Below, one piece after another: positions 1 through 7,095 of a stretch of 14,637 bases of DNA. The notes beneath the pieces are model-generated. The model saw only the letters and a list, made by a program, of their open reading frames with translations, had not been told where the DNA came from and searched no databases. How positions within the stretch are numbered: position 1 is the stretch's first letter; each line of letters starts with the position of its first letter. The stretch comes from Xanthobacteraceae bacterium (lineage in GTDB: Bacteria > Pseudomonadota > Alphaproteobacteria > Rhizobiales > Xanthobacteraceae), in the NCBI GenBank assembly GCA_025929595.1, contig JAICQA010000026.1:1-14637 (forward strand), in the 5' to 3' direction. The translations under genes and the position numbers were made by a program.

Positions 1-38
1 CCCTCAAATCAAGCGGGAATCCGGGCCGGCCGCGTTCC

Positions 39-986
39 ATGACCGAAATCCTGTTCATCAAGACCTCTTCCATGGGCGATGTGCTGCACCACATGCCGGC
101 GGTAACCGACGCTCGCCGCCGCTTTCCACAGGCACGCATAACCTGGGTCGTGGACGAGCTGTACGAACCCCTCGCCGCCCTCCACCCCGCCGTGGACGAG
201 ATTGTTCCGATCGCGGTCCGCCGCTGGCGCAAGCGGCTGCACGAGCTGCCGACCTGGAATGAAATTCGCGAGGCGACCACGCGGTTACGTTCGCACCGCT
301 ACGACGCGGTGATCGACACGCAAGGGCTCGTGCGCACCGCGCTCATGACGCGCGTGATCAGCGGCGCGAGCCACGGCTACGATTCCGACAGCATCCGCGA
401 GCCCTTCGCCGCCCGCTTCTACGAAAACACCTACCGCGTGAGCTGGGACCTGCACGTGATTGCGCGCAACCGCGCGCTGACGGGTCTTGCGCTCGGTTAC
501 GAGCCCGAAGGCGCACCCGATTTCGGTTTCGACCGCAGCTATTTCAAGAATGAATCCACGGAGCCCTACGTCCTTCTCTTTCACGCCACCGCCAAGGCGG
601 ACAAGGAGTGGACGGAGGATCGCTGGATCGAAATCGGCAAGTCTCTCGCCGCGCGGGGACTTCAGATCATTCTGCCTTGGGGCAGTGAGACAGAGCGCGA
701 GCGCAGCGAACGCATCGCCGCGCAAGTGCCGAACGCGGTCGTGCCTGAGCGCCGGCCTATCCTTGAAGTCGGCAAGCTGATCGCGGGCGCAAAGCTCGTG
801 GTCGGAGTCGATACGGGATTTCTGCACATCGCCGCCGCCCTCGGCGTGCCGACGGCTGCAGTTTTCACCATCGTGAAGTCGCACACCGCGTTGCCGATGG
901 GACCGGGCAAGGTCGAGATGACAGGCGCGGAAAACGGAATTCCTGAAACGAGCGCCGTGCTTGCGGCGATTGAACGTCTGACTTGA
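39..986 (+). CDS. waaC: Lipopolysaccharide heptosyltransferase I
   Basis: Transfers the first L,D-heptose from ADP-heptose to Kdo of Kdo2-lipid A at the cytoplasmic face of the inner membrane. The 315-residue product is the usual length for a GT9 glycosyltransferase. It opens with the family motif KTSSMGDVLHHMP (residues 8-20), where D14 matches the catalytic Asp of characterised WaaC. The C-terminal Rossmann half carries HATAKADKEW (182-191, with a nucleotide-binding Lys) and GVDTGFLHIAAALG (256-269), the donor-binding loop. The ATG at 39 is chosen because the beta-strand before the catalytic loop needs these first residues; I see no clear Shine-Dalgarno in the 38 bases before it. The gene is convergent with the minus-strand waaF/CoA-transferase block. 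Specificity for Kdo as acceptor is inferred from similarity to WaaC rather than WaaF and from the complete heptose pathway alongside. Confidence 0.9.
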   Translation: MTEILFIKTSSMGDVLHHMPAVTDARRRFPQARITWVVDELYEPLAALHPAVDEIVPIAVRRWRKRLHELPTWNEIREATTRLRSHRYDAVIDTQGLVRTALMTRVISGASHGYDSDSIREPFAARFYENTYRVSWDLHVIARNRALTGLALGYEPEGAPDFGFDRSYFKNESTEPYVLLFHATAKADKEWTEDRWIEIGKSLAARGLQIILPWGSETERERSERIAAQVPNAVVPERRPILEVGKLIAGAKLVVGVDTGFLHIAAALGVPTAAVFTIVKSHTALPMGPGKVEMTGAENGIPETSAVLAAIERLT

Positions 987-990
987 TACG

Positions 991-1052
991 CCGCTCGTCC
1001 CCGCGAAAGCGGGGACCCAGTACTGGATTCCCGCTTGCGCGGGAATGAGCGG
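991..1052. repeat. 62-bp double-hairpin palindromic intergenic element
   Basis: This is a nested set of inverted repeats between two convergent genes. An outer stem CCGCTC (991-996) pairs with GAGCGG (1047-1052). Inside lie hairpin 1, GTCCCCGC/GCGGGGAC (997-1004/1009-1016) with a GAAA loop; a perfect 10-bp palindrome CCAGTACTGG (1017-1026); and hairpin 2, ATTCCCGC/GCGGGAAT (1027-1034/1039-1046) with loop TTGC. The whole element could fold as a cloverleaf on either strand. It resembles the abundant REP-like intergenic palindromes of Bradyrhizobium-type genomes, which is recognition from memory. Position between two stop codons fits a passive insertion site that may also end transcription. Confidence 0.85.
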
Positions 1053-1060
1053 ATATTTTT
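1027..1060 (+). terminator. Possible rho-independent terminator for waaC
   Basis: Hairpin 2 of the palindromic element (8-bp stem, 4-nt loop, 1027-1046) is followed on the plus strand by a short T5 run at 1056-1060. The distance from stem to T-run (9 nt) is longer than ideal, so termination is plausible but weak. The adjoining hairpin could serve the opposite strand. Confidence 0.35.
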
Positions 1061-1063
1061 GGC

Positions 1064-2296
1064 TTATTTCTTTCTGTTTGGACGCCCGTCTACAGTAGCG
1101 CCCTCAGCGACGAGCGCGCTGATCTCCGCTTCGCTCAATCCCGCCTCACGCAAAATCTCGACACTCTGCTCGCCCAGAAGCGGCGCGTGCTTCGTGATCG
1201 CAGGCGGCGTGTCGCTCCATTGGCTCGGAATGCCGGTAAGCCTGATCGGTCCTTCGGTCGGATGATCCATCTTCTGGAAGAACCCAACCGCTTCGAGGTG
1301 CGGATCGTCGATCAGCGAATTGAGGTCGTGCAACGGCACGCTGGCGATGTCGTTCTCGCCGAGCAGCTTCAGCCATTCCGCCGTGCTGCGCGTCGTCAGG
1401 ATATCGGCGACAATTTTATAAACCTCCGAATAATGCTGCGTCCGTACCGCATGATCCGATAACCGCTTGTCGGCAGCGAACTGCTCGCTCTTCCCGATCG
1501 CCCGGAAGAACGTCTCCCATTCCTTGTTGTTGTAGATGAGCACGCAAATGTAGCCGTCGCTCGTCTTGTAGGGACGGCGGTCGGGCGCGAGCAGTCGCGG
1601 ATAGCCCGGCGGCCCGGCGGGCGGATCGAACGTGCGCCCGCCCATATGATCGCCGAGCACCAACTGCGCCATGGTCTCGAACATCGGCACGTCGATGGTC
1701 TGCGCAACGCCAGCGCGCTCGCGATGCACGAGCGCGGCGAGCACTGTATGCGCCGCGCTCACGCCCATGATGCGATCCACCATCGTCAGCGGCACGTAGC
1801 GTGGCTCCTCGCCGGCGACCTCGGCGTGCAGCGCCGGTAAGCCCGAAAGGCCCTGGATGAGGTCGTCGTACGCGGGCCGTCCGGCATAGGGACCGCCCTC
1901 GCCGTAGCCGATCAGGCTTACGTAAATCAGCTTCGCGTTCTCCGCGCGCATGTCGCTGTCGGCGAGACGCGCCCGCTTCATCGCCGCCGGTCGCACATTA
2001 TGGATGAAGACGTCCGCTGTCCGGCAGAGCCGCAATAGCGCCGCACGGCCCTTCTCCTTCTTCACGTCGAGCACGATGCTGCGCTTGTTGCGGTTCGCTT
2101 GCAGGAACGCCGCGCCCATGCCGTGATGGCGCGACGGCGCCGCGAGCCGCAGCACGTCGCCGCCCGGCGCTTCGACCTTGATCACATCCGCACCGTAATC
2201 GGCGAGGATCTGCGTCGCATACGGGCCCATGACGACCGTCGTCATATCCACAATGCTGATGCCGGCAAGCGGCCCCTGTGTCTTCTGGCTTGTCAT
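1064..2296 (-). CDS. CaiB/BaiF family class III CoA-transferase
   Basis: A 410-residue protein of the formyl-CoA/carnitine-CoA transferase family, which moves CoA between carboxylic acids through an aspartyl-CoA thioester. N-terminal features are typical: PLAGISIVDMT (9-19), the ADYGADVIKVE segment (32-42) and NRNKRSIVLDVK (68-79), a CoA-binding stretch. RPAYDDLIQGLSG (140-152) places the catalytic Asp at D144. Length is normal and the frame is intact. Substrate cannot be read from sequence. It starts only 7 bp after the waaF stop with a weak GAGAG ribosome site, so it is probably cotranscribed as the last gene of gmhA-gmhB-waaF. CoA transfer has no known role in heptose synthesis, so the link may be only positional. 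The annotated start ATG sits directly before the conserved N-terminal strand. Confidence 0.9.
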   Translation of the reverse strand: MTSQKTQGPLAGISIVDMTTVVMGPYATQILADYGADVIKVEAPGGDVLRLAAPSRHHGMGAAFLQANRNKRSIVLDVKKEKGRAALLRLCRTADVFIHNVRPAAMKRARLADSDMRAENAKLIYVSLIGYGEGGPYAGRPAYDDLIQGLSGLPALHAEVAGEEPRYVPLTMVDRIMGVSAAHTVLAALVHRERAGVAQTIDVPMFETMAQLVLGDHMGGRTFDPPAGPPGYPRLLAPDRRPYKTSDGYICVLIYNNKEWETFFRAIGKSEQFAADKRLSDHAVRTQHYSEVYKIVADILTTRSTAEWLKLLGENDIASVPLHDLNSLIDDPHLEAVGFFQKMDHPTEGPIRLTGIPSQWSDTPPAITKHAPLLGEQSVEILREAGLSEAEISALVAEGATVDGRPNRKK

Positions 2297-2303
2297 CGCG
2301 CTC

Positions 2304-3299
2304 TCATAGCGCGTTCAACGTGGCGCGGAAAACCTGCTCGACCGGAATATCCTCGGTCGTCCGCTTGGTCACATCGCGGCTTTCATCGCGCCACGGCGCT
2401 TCGATCGTGGCCGCGATCGGATTGAGCGGCGCCCAGTGCCAGGCGCTTGTCGGCCCGAACAGGCCGACCGCCGGTGTCCCGATCGCCGCCACCACATGCA
2501 GAAGCCCCGAGTCATTCGACACCGCCGCATCGGCCGACGCGAGCGCGAGGATTGCATTGCGCAGATCGTCGCCCGTGAGATCGCGCGCAAATTTTCCGTC
2601 ACCGGTAATGACGCGCGCGATGTCCTTTTCGCCCGGCCCTCCCAGCACCCAGACGGCGAACCCTTCGCCTGCAAGCCGCCGCGCGAGTTCGGCGTAGCTC
2701 GCCTCGGGCCAGCGCTTGCCGGGACCGACCGCCCCAGGACAGAGCGCGACAACCTTGCGCGCCTCGTTCGTCAGCCCGTTCTTCGCCCGCCACGCGGCAA
2801 CTTCTTCCTCGGGCACGACGAGCTGCGGCAGCGGCCAATCCTGCTGCCGCTGTTCGTCGCACGGCAGCGCCAGCACCGCGCACTGGTCGATCATGCGCGG
2901 CAGATCTTTCTCACCGTGGCGAATGTCGGTGAGCAGGCCGTAGCGCCACTCGCCGATGAATCCGACACGCTCGGGAATTCCCGCGAGCGCGGGCGCCAGC
3001 GCCGCCTTCCACTTGCGCGAGGTGATGATCGCCTTGCCGTAATGTTCGTCGCGCAAAATCTTCGCGAGCCCGAAATTCAGCCGCAGCGCCGCTTGCCGCC
3101 TCGGGATGTCGAACACCACGCCCTTGCGCACGCCCGGCATGTAATCGAGCAATGGCGCGCATAGTTTCGAGGAAAGCACATCGACGGCGCGGTCGGGCGT
3201 ACGGCTCTTGATCAGGCGCACCACCGAGTGGCAGCGCACGAAATCACCGATCCACACATAGGGAACGAGCAAGATGGCGCTCTGGTCGGAGGCCGTCAT
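2304..3299 (-). CDS. waaF: ADP-heptose:LPS heptosyltransferase II
   Basis: Adds the second heptose to heptosyl-Kdo2-lipid A. The 331-residue product is a GT9 enzyme: YVWIGDFVRCHS (14-25) corresponds to the N-terminal catalytic loop with D19, CPGAVGPGKRWP (187-198) is the diagnostic WaaF donor-site motif, and SNDSGLLHVVAAIGTP (261-276) with GLFGPTS (279-285) forms the ADP-heptose pocket. I choose the ATG at 3299, whose A is shared with the last base of the gmhB TGA (TGATG). A GTG at 3314 would add five residues and is less likely, because the same TGATG arrangement occurs at the gmhA/gmhB junction. Translation is probably coupled to gmhB. Assignment to transferase II rather than I or III rests on the PGA-x-GPGKRWP motif and on the separate waaC upstream. 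Confidence 0.88.
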   Translation of the reverse strand: MTASDQSAILLVPYVWIGDFVRCHSVVRLIKSRTPDRAVDVLSSKLCAPLLDYMPGVRKGVVFDIPRRQAALRLNFGLAKILRDEHYGKAIITSRKWKAALAPALAGIPERVGFIGEWRYGLLTDIRHGEKDLPRMIDQCAVLALPCDEQRQQDWPLPQLVVPEEEVAAWRAKNGLTNEARKVVALCPGAVGPGKRWPEASYAELARRLAGEGFAVWVLGGPGEKDIARVITGDGKFARDLTGDDLRNAILALASADAAVSNDSGLLHVVAAIGTPAVGLFGPTSAWHWAPLNPIAATIEAPWRDESRDVTKRTTEDIPVEQVFRATLNAL

Positions 3300-3826
3300 C
3301 AGGCGCCCCGCCACTCGCTCAGTACCTCGCGCCGCACGAATTCCTCAAGATTGCCGCCGGAGAACATGAGCCCGCGAATCCCCGCGGCACGCGCCGCCTC
3401 CATGTCGCGCTCCTTGTCGCCGATGACGACGCTGCGCCCGCGGTCCACCGGCCAATGCGCGAGGAGATCGAGGATCATGCCCGGTCCCGGCTTCCGCCAG
3501 TCGGACGCGCGGCGATAGCGTTCGATCTCGCCCTCGGGGTGGAAGGGGCAGTAGCGCAGGTCGTCGATGCGCGCGCCCGCACCCGCGAGCTCATCGTTCA
3601 GATGCGCGTGCAGCGCGTGCATGTCGTCTTCCGTATAGAGGCCACGTGCGATGCCCGATTGATTGGTGACGATGAAGACGTAATAGCCGGCGTCGTTCAG
3701 CGCCTTCACCGCCGCCTGCGCGCCTTCGACCCACTGAAAATTCTCGCGTTGCGCCACATAGCCGTGATCGACATTCAGCACGCCGTCGCGGTCGAGGAAT
3801 GCGGCCGGCCGGAGCGCTTGCGTCAT
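3299..3826 (-). CDS. gmhB: D-glycero-D-manno-heptose 1,7-bisphosphate 7-phosphatase
   Basis: HAD-IIIA phosphatase removing the 7-phosphate from heptose 1,7-bisphosphate before nucleotidyl transfer. The 175-residue product has FLDRDGVLN (10-18) with nucleophile D12 and acid/base D14, IVTNQSGIARG (52-62) with T54, RKPGPGM (111-117) with K112, and VIGDKERDMEAA (134-145) with D137 and D141. All HAD motifs are intact. The zinc-knob region is not: where E. coli GmhB has C-x-H and later C-x-C, this protein reads CPFHPEG (93-99) and SDWRKP (108-113), leaving only C93. The ATG at 3824-3826 overlaps the gmhA TGA by one base; the reading frame stays open upstream to 4267 but that part is antisense-like arginine-rich sequence within gmhA and is rejected. 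Sits between gmhA and waaF in a coupled operon. Confidence 0.9.
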   Translation of the reverse strand: MTQALRPAAFLDRDGVLNVDHGYVAQRENFQWVEGAQAAVKALNDAGYYVFIVTNQSGIARGLYTEDDMHALHAHLNDELAGAGARIDDLRYCPFHPEGEIERYRRASDWRKPGPGMILDLLAHWPVDRGRSVVIGDKERDMEAARAAGIRGLMFSGGNLEEFVRREVLSEWRGA

Positions 3827-4422
3827 CAGGCTTTCGCGCCGGCGAGGCGCCGCTCGACAAGGCCGCAGATGATGTGCGCGGCCGTGATGTGGATCTGCTG
3901 AATGACGGCCGTCTTGTCCGATGGCGCGCGCAGCAGCACGTCGGAGCGCGAGGTCATGTCGCGACCGTCCTTGCCTGTGAAGCCAACAGTGACCATGCCG
4001 CACTCGCGCGCGGCATCGAGTGCCCGGACGACGTTCGGCGAACGACCCGAGGTGGAGATCGCAATCAGAACGTCGCCCTTTGCGCCCAGTCCCCGCACCT
4101 GCCGCTCGAACACGTGATCGTAGCCATAGTCGTTGCCGATCGCGGTCAGCACCGAGCTGTCGGTCGTGAGCGCGATCGCTGCCCATGGAGCGCGGTCCTG
4201 CTCGAAGCGCGACAGCAGTTCGGCGGCGATGTGCTGCGCGTCGGCGGCGCTCCCGCCGTTGCCGCACAGGAGAATTTTCCGGCCCGCGCCGATCGCCTTC
4301 GCCATCTCACCGGCGATACGTCCGAGCACGGCGAGGAATTCGGCGTCGGCAGACACAGCCTGCATGGCCGCGAGCGAATCTGAGAGATGGCCGCGCGCAT
4401 AGGCCGTTTCGTTGGCGTCCAT
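3826..4422 (-). CDS. gmhA: Phosphoheptose (sedoheptulose 7-phosphate) isomerase
   Basis: First committed step of ADP-heptose synthesis: sedoheptulose 7-phosphate to D-glycero-D-manno-heptose 7-phosphate. The 198-residue SIS-fold protein contains LLCGNGGSAADAQHIAAEL (51-69) with zinc ligand H64 and E68, the phosphate-binding AISTSGRSPNV (121-131), and TAVIQQIHITAAHIIC (171-186) with Q175 and H183 at the spacing of the E. coli zinc/catalytic pair. Length matches the family. The start is supported by AAGGAG (4434-4429) six bases before the ATG. It is the leading gene of the minus-strand operon gmhA-gmhB-waaF-CoA-transferase and faces hldD across a 111-bp divergent region. Confidence 0.95.
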   Translation of the reverse strand: MDANETAYARGHLSDSLAAMQAVSADAEFLAVLGRIAGEMAKAIGAGRKILLCGNGGSAADAQHIAAELLSRFEQDRAPWAAIALTTDSSVLTAIGNDYGYDHVFERQVRGLGAKGDVLIAISTSGRSPNVVRALDAARECGMVTVGFTGKDGRDMTSRSDVLLRAPSDKTAVIQQIHITAAHIICGLVERRLAGAKA

Positions 4423-4533
4423 CCCCGTCTCCTTCGCGCACGAGCGGGTAGCACCCGCTCGAAAAAGTGTCCAGATTTGCCGCGTTGCGCCTGCCCTCAG
4501 CGGCGGTTAGAAGCGCGCGTCCAAGGGGCAAGC
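4423..4533. promoter_or_regulatory. Divergent control region between gmhA and hldD
   Basis: These 111 bp must drive both arms of the heptose locus. On the plus strand TTGCGC (4485-4490) and TTAGAA (4507-4512), 16 bp apart, are the best promoter-like pair for hldD, but both match the consensus poorly. The hldD ribosome site AAGGGG (4523-4528) lies five bases before its ATG. I could not pick a convincing promoter for gmhA. A strong inverted repeat within the region is listed separately. Confidence 0.5.
4441..4461. repeat. 9-bp inverted repeat in the gmhA leader
   Basis: CGAGCGGGT (4441-4449) and ACCCGCTCG (4453-4461) form a perfect 9-bp stem around a 3-nt loop. It lies 18 bp upstream of the gmhA ATG, just above its ribosome site, and would be in the gmhA leader RNA or act as a DNA operator for the divergent pair. 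No T-run follows on either strand, so a terminator is unlikely. Confidence 0.7.
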
Positions 4534-5514
4534 ATGATCCTCGTCACCGGCGGCGCCGGCTTCATCGGCTCGAATCTGGTCGCCAGCCTGAACGAGCGCG
4601 GCGTGACCGAGATCGCCGTTAACGATCACCTCGGTTCGGTCGAGAAGGAGCGCAATCTCAAGCACCGGCGCTATTCGGGCATCGTCTCGGCCGACGAGCT
4701 TTTCCGCTGGCTCGACGGCCGCAAGCTCGAAGCGATCCTCCATATGGGCGCCATTTCCTCGACGACCGCGACCGACGAAAAGGCGGTGATGGCCGCGAAT
4801 TTCGAGCTGCCCATGCAGTTGCTCGACTGGTGCACGTCGACGCGCACGCCGTTCGTTTATGCGTCCTCGGCCGCGACCTATGGCGACGGCAGCCAGGGCT
4901 TCAACGATGACGACACGCCCGAGGCACTTGCGCGCCTGCGCCCGCTCAATCTCTACGGCCGCAGCAAGCAGCGCTTCGACCTCGCCGTCGCCGAGCGCAT
5001 GCGCAACAAGGCGCCGATGCCGCCGCAATGGGCCGGGCTGAAATTCTTCAACGTCTTCGGGCCGAACGAGTATCACAAGGAAGACATGCGGAGCGTCCTC
5101 TGCAAGGTCTTCCCCGACGCCAAAGCCGGCCGGCCGGTCCGGCTGTTCAAGTCGGACCGCGCCGACGTTCCTGACGGCGGCCAGTCGCGCGACTTCATCT
5201 ATGTACTCGACGCCGCCGCCGTCGTGCTCTGGCTCCTCGACCATCCGCGCGTGTCGGGCATCTATAATGTCGGCACCGGCGAGGCGCGCAGCTTCCGCGA
5301 CATGATCCTGGCGCTGTTTACGGCGCTGAAGCGCGAGCCGCAGATTCACTATATCGACATGCCGGCGGAGCTTTCCGGCCGCTATCAATACTTAACGCAG
5401 GCAAGGATGGAGCGGCTGCGCGCGGCGGGCTACGATGCCCCCTTCACGCCGCTTGAGGCGGCCGTGGAGGACTATGTGACCCGCTTTCTCGACCGCCCCG
5501 ACCCCTACCGCTGA
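4534..5514 (+). CDS. hldD: ADP-L-glycero-D-manno-heptose 6-epimerase
   Basis: Final step of the pathway: epimerises ADP-D-glycero-D-manno-heptose to the L,D form used by WaaC and WaaF. The 326-residue extended-SDR enzyme begins MILVTGGAGFIGSN with the dinucleotide motif GGAGFIGS at 6-13, followed by NDHLGS (30-35). YASSAATYG (109-117) contains the catalytic Ser region, and Y141 and K145 in LYGRSK form the active-site pair. FFNVFGPNEYHKEDMRS is a family-specific stretch that separates HldD from GalE. ATG 4534 is chosen for the preceding AAGGGG and because the Rossmann motif starts at once; the frame is open back to 4387 but that extension overlaps gmhA in antisense. It heads the plus-strand pair with hldE, 15 bp downstream. 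Confidence 0.95.
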   Translation: MILVTGGAGFIGSNLVASLNERGVTEIAVNDHLGSVEKERNLKHRRYSGIVSADELFRWLDGRKLEAILHMGAISSTTATDEKAVMAANFELPMQLLDWCTSTRTPFVYASSAATYGDGSQGFNDDDTPEALARLRPLNLYGRSKQRFDLAVAERMRNKAPMPPQWAGLKFFNVFGPNEYHKEDMRSVLCKVFPDAKAGRPVRLFKSDRADVPDGGQSRDFIYVLDAAAVVLWLLDHPRVSGIYNVGTGEARSFRDMILALFTALKREPQIHYIDMPAELSGRYQYLTQARMERLRAAGYDAPFTPLEAAVEDYVTRFLDRPDPYR

Positions 5515-5529
5515 CGCCGGAAACTTTTG

Positions 5530-6999
5530 ATGTTCGATTTTGAACGGCGCCTCGGCGATCTGACGCGGCAGACCGTGCTGTGCGTCGGCGACGTGATGCT
5601 CGATCGCTATGTCTATGGCGACGTCGTGCGCGTCTCTCCCGAGGCACCGACCGTCGTGCTCGCGGCAAAGTGGGAAGACCTCGTTCCCGGCGGCGCGGGC
5701 AATGTCGCGCTCAACATCGCCGGCCTCGGCGCACGCTGCATTCTGGTCGGCGTCAGCGGCAATGACGAGGCAGCACGCACGTTGCGCGACAAGCTCGCGA
5801 CCTCGCGCGCTCTCGACATTCGTCTGGTCGGCGACCCGTCACGGCCGACCACGATGAAGACACGCTATGTATCCGAACATTATTCGACCCATCTCCTGCG
5901 CGCCGACTGGGAAGACGCGCGGCCGCTCGATGCCGAACGCGAGAAGGAACTGCTCGCGGCCGCGCTTGAAGCGCTTTCCTCCTGCGGCGCGCTGATCCTG
6001 TCCGACTACGGCAAGGGCGTGCTGACGTCGCGTGTGATCGAAGATCTGATCGCCGCCGCGCGCCGTGCCAAGATTCCGGTCATCGTCGACCCGAAGGGCA
6101 ACGACTACCGCATCTACCGCTTCGCCACGCTGGTCACGCCCAACCGCGGCGAACTCTCGCGCGCGCTCAATCGCGACGTGAAGAGCGCGGAGGAAGTCGC
6201 CGAAGGCGCGGCCGAACTCTGCGAGCGCACCGACATTGAGGCCGTGCTCGTCACCCGCAGCGAAGACGGCATGACGCTGGTCGAGCGCGGCGAAGAGCCG
6301 GTCCACGTGCCCGCCTTCCCCGTAAAGGTTCGCGATGTCTCCGGCGCAGGCGACACGGTCGTGGCGACCATGGCCGCCATGCTGGCGCTCGGCGCCGATC
6401 TCGAGGCTGCAACGCGCGCAGCGAACGCTGCCGCAGCCGTTGTCGTCGGCAAGCGCGGCACGGCGTCGGTGAGCTTTGCCGAACTGCGCTCGATGCTGCT
6501 GCCGCCTGCCCTCCGCGCCTACGAAGAGAAACTCGCGCTCGATCCGGCACTGCTCGACGAGCGGCTGAATGAGTGGCGTCGCGCGGGCCTGCGCGTCGGC
6601 TTCACCAACGGCTGCTTTGACCTGCTCCACCCCGGTCATTTGAAGGTGCTCGCCGAAGCGCGCGCCGCCTGCGACCGGCTGGTGGTCGGCCTGAACAGCG
6701 ACGCTTCGACGAAGCGTCTCAAGGGCGACAGCCGCCCGATCCAGGACGAACGTGCCCGCGCACAACTGCTCGCGGCGCTCGAAGCGGTCGACCTTGTCGT
6801 GATCTTCGATGAAGATACGCCGCTGGAACTCATCCGCCGCGTGCGCCCGCAGGTGCTCGTCAAAGGCGGCGACTACACGAAGGATCAGGTCGTCGGCCGC
6901 GAAATCGTCGAGGCGTCCGGCGGCGAAGTGGTGATCGTCGAGACGTTGCCTGACCGCAGCACGACACGCCTCGTCGAGCGGTCGAAAAAACAGGGCTAA
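5530..6999 (+). CDS. hldE: Bifunctional heptose 7-phosphate kinase / heptose 1-phosphate adenylyltransferase
   Basis: A 489-residue fusion of the two domains usual in E. coli HldE. The N-terminal ribokinase-type domain (about 1-325) makes heptose 1,7-bisphosphate and shows VPGGAGNVALN (52-62), VDPKGNDY (186-193) and the ATP/anion-hole motif DVSGAGDT (269-276) with catalytic D275. The C-terminal cytidylyltransferase-fold domain (about 350-489) transfers AMP to heptose 1-phosphate and shows GFTNGCFDLLHPGH (357-370) with the HxGH signature at 367-370, then KGGDYTKD (445-452). The ATG at 5530 is preferred over the adjoining TTG at 5527; GGAAA at 5519-5523 is a modest ribosome site. It follows hldD by 15 bp and is probably cotranscribed. 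With GmhA, GmhB and HldD it completes the pathway. Confidence 0.95.
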   Translation: MFDFERRLGDLTRQTVLCVGDVMLDRYVYGDVVRVSPEAPTVVLAAKWEDLVPGGAGNVALNIAGLGARCILVGVSGNDEAARTLRDKLATSRALDIRLVGDPSRPTTMKTRYVSEHYSTHLLRADWEDARPLDAEREKELLAAALEALSSCGALILSDYGKGVLTSRVIEDLIAAARRAKIPVIVDPKGNDYRIYRFATLVTPNRGELSRALNRDVKSAEEVAEGAAELCERTDIEAVLVTRSEDGMTLVERGEEPVHVPAFPVKVRDVSGAGDTVVATMAAMLALGADLEAATRAANAAAAVVVGKRGTASVSFAELRSMLLPPALRAYEEKLALDPALLDERLNEWRRAGLRVGFTNGCFDLLHPGHLKVLAEARAACDRLVVGLNSDASTKRLKGDSRPIQDERARAQLLAALEAVDLVVIFDEDTPLELIRRVRPQVLVKGGDYTKDQVVGREIVEASGGEVVIVETLPDRSTTRLVERSKKQG

Positions 7000-7019
7000 C
7001 GGCGCGTTACCGCGACCCG

Positions 7020-7040
7020 CCGGATTTGCCGCAAATCCGG
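7020..7040. repeat. Inverted repeat between hldE and galE
   Basis: CCGGATTTG (7020-7028) pairs with CAAATCCGG (7032-7040) around a CCG loop, a perfect 9-bp stem 20 bp past the hldE stop. No T-run follows, so it could slow or protect the transcript end rather than act as a standard intrinsic terminator. It sits in the 96-bp gap before galE, whose ribosome site GGAG is at 7083-7086. Confidence 0.65.
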
Positions 7041-7095
7041 AGCCGAATTTCAAGAGCGCTTCGCTACAGGAGAGAGGGACGCGGAGTTCCTCTCA

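Noticed and set aside
991..1052. CRISPR-like palindromic repeat
   Set aside because: There is only one unit, with no spacers and no direct repetition; it is better explained as a REP-type element.
3827..4267. Upstream extension of the gmhB reading frame (about 147 arginine-rich residues)
   Set aside because: It lies entirely over gmhA in another frame, has the composition of an out-of-frame GC-rich shadow, and the real HAD start MTQALRPAAFLDRDG follows an ATG overlapping the gmhA stop.
4387..4533. Upstream extension of the hldD frame
   Set aside because: It overlaps the gmhA start in antisense and the divergent control region; the Rossmann motif and a ribosome site both point to ATG 4534.
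4507..5388. Open frame antisense to hldD (about 293 residues)
   Set aside because: It is a shadow of hldD codon usage with no ribosome site or domain.
5839..7053. Long open frame antisense to hldE (about 404 residues)
   Set aside because: It mirrors the codon bias of hldE, has no recognisable domain and low-complexity His/Arg/Ala content.
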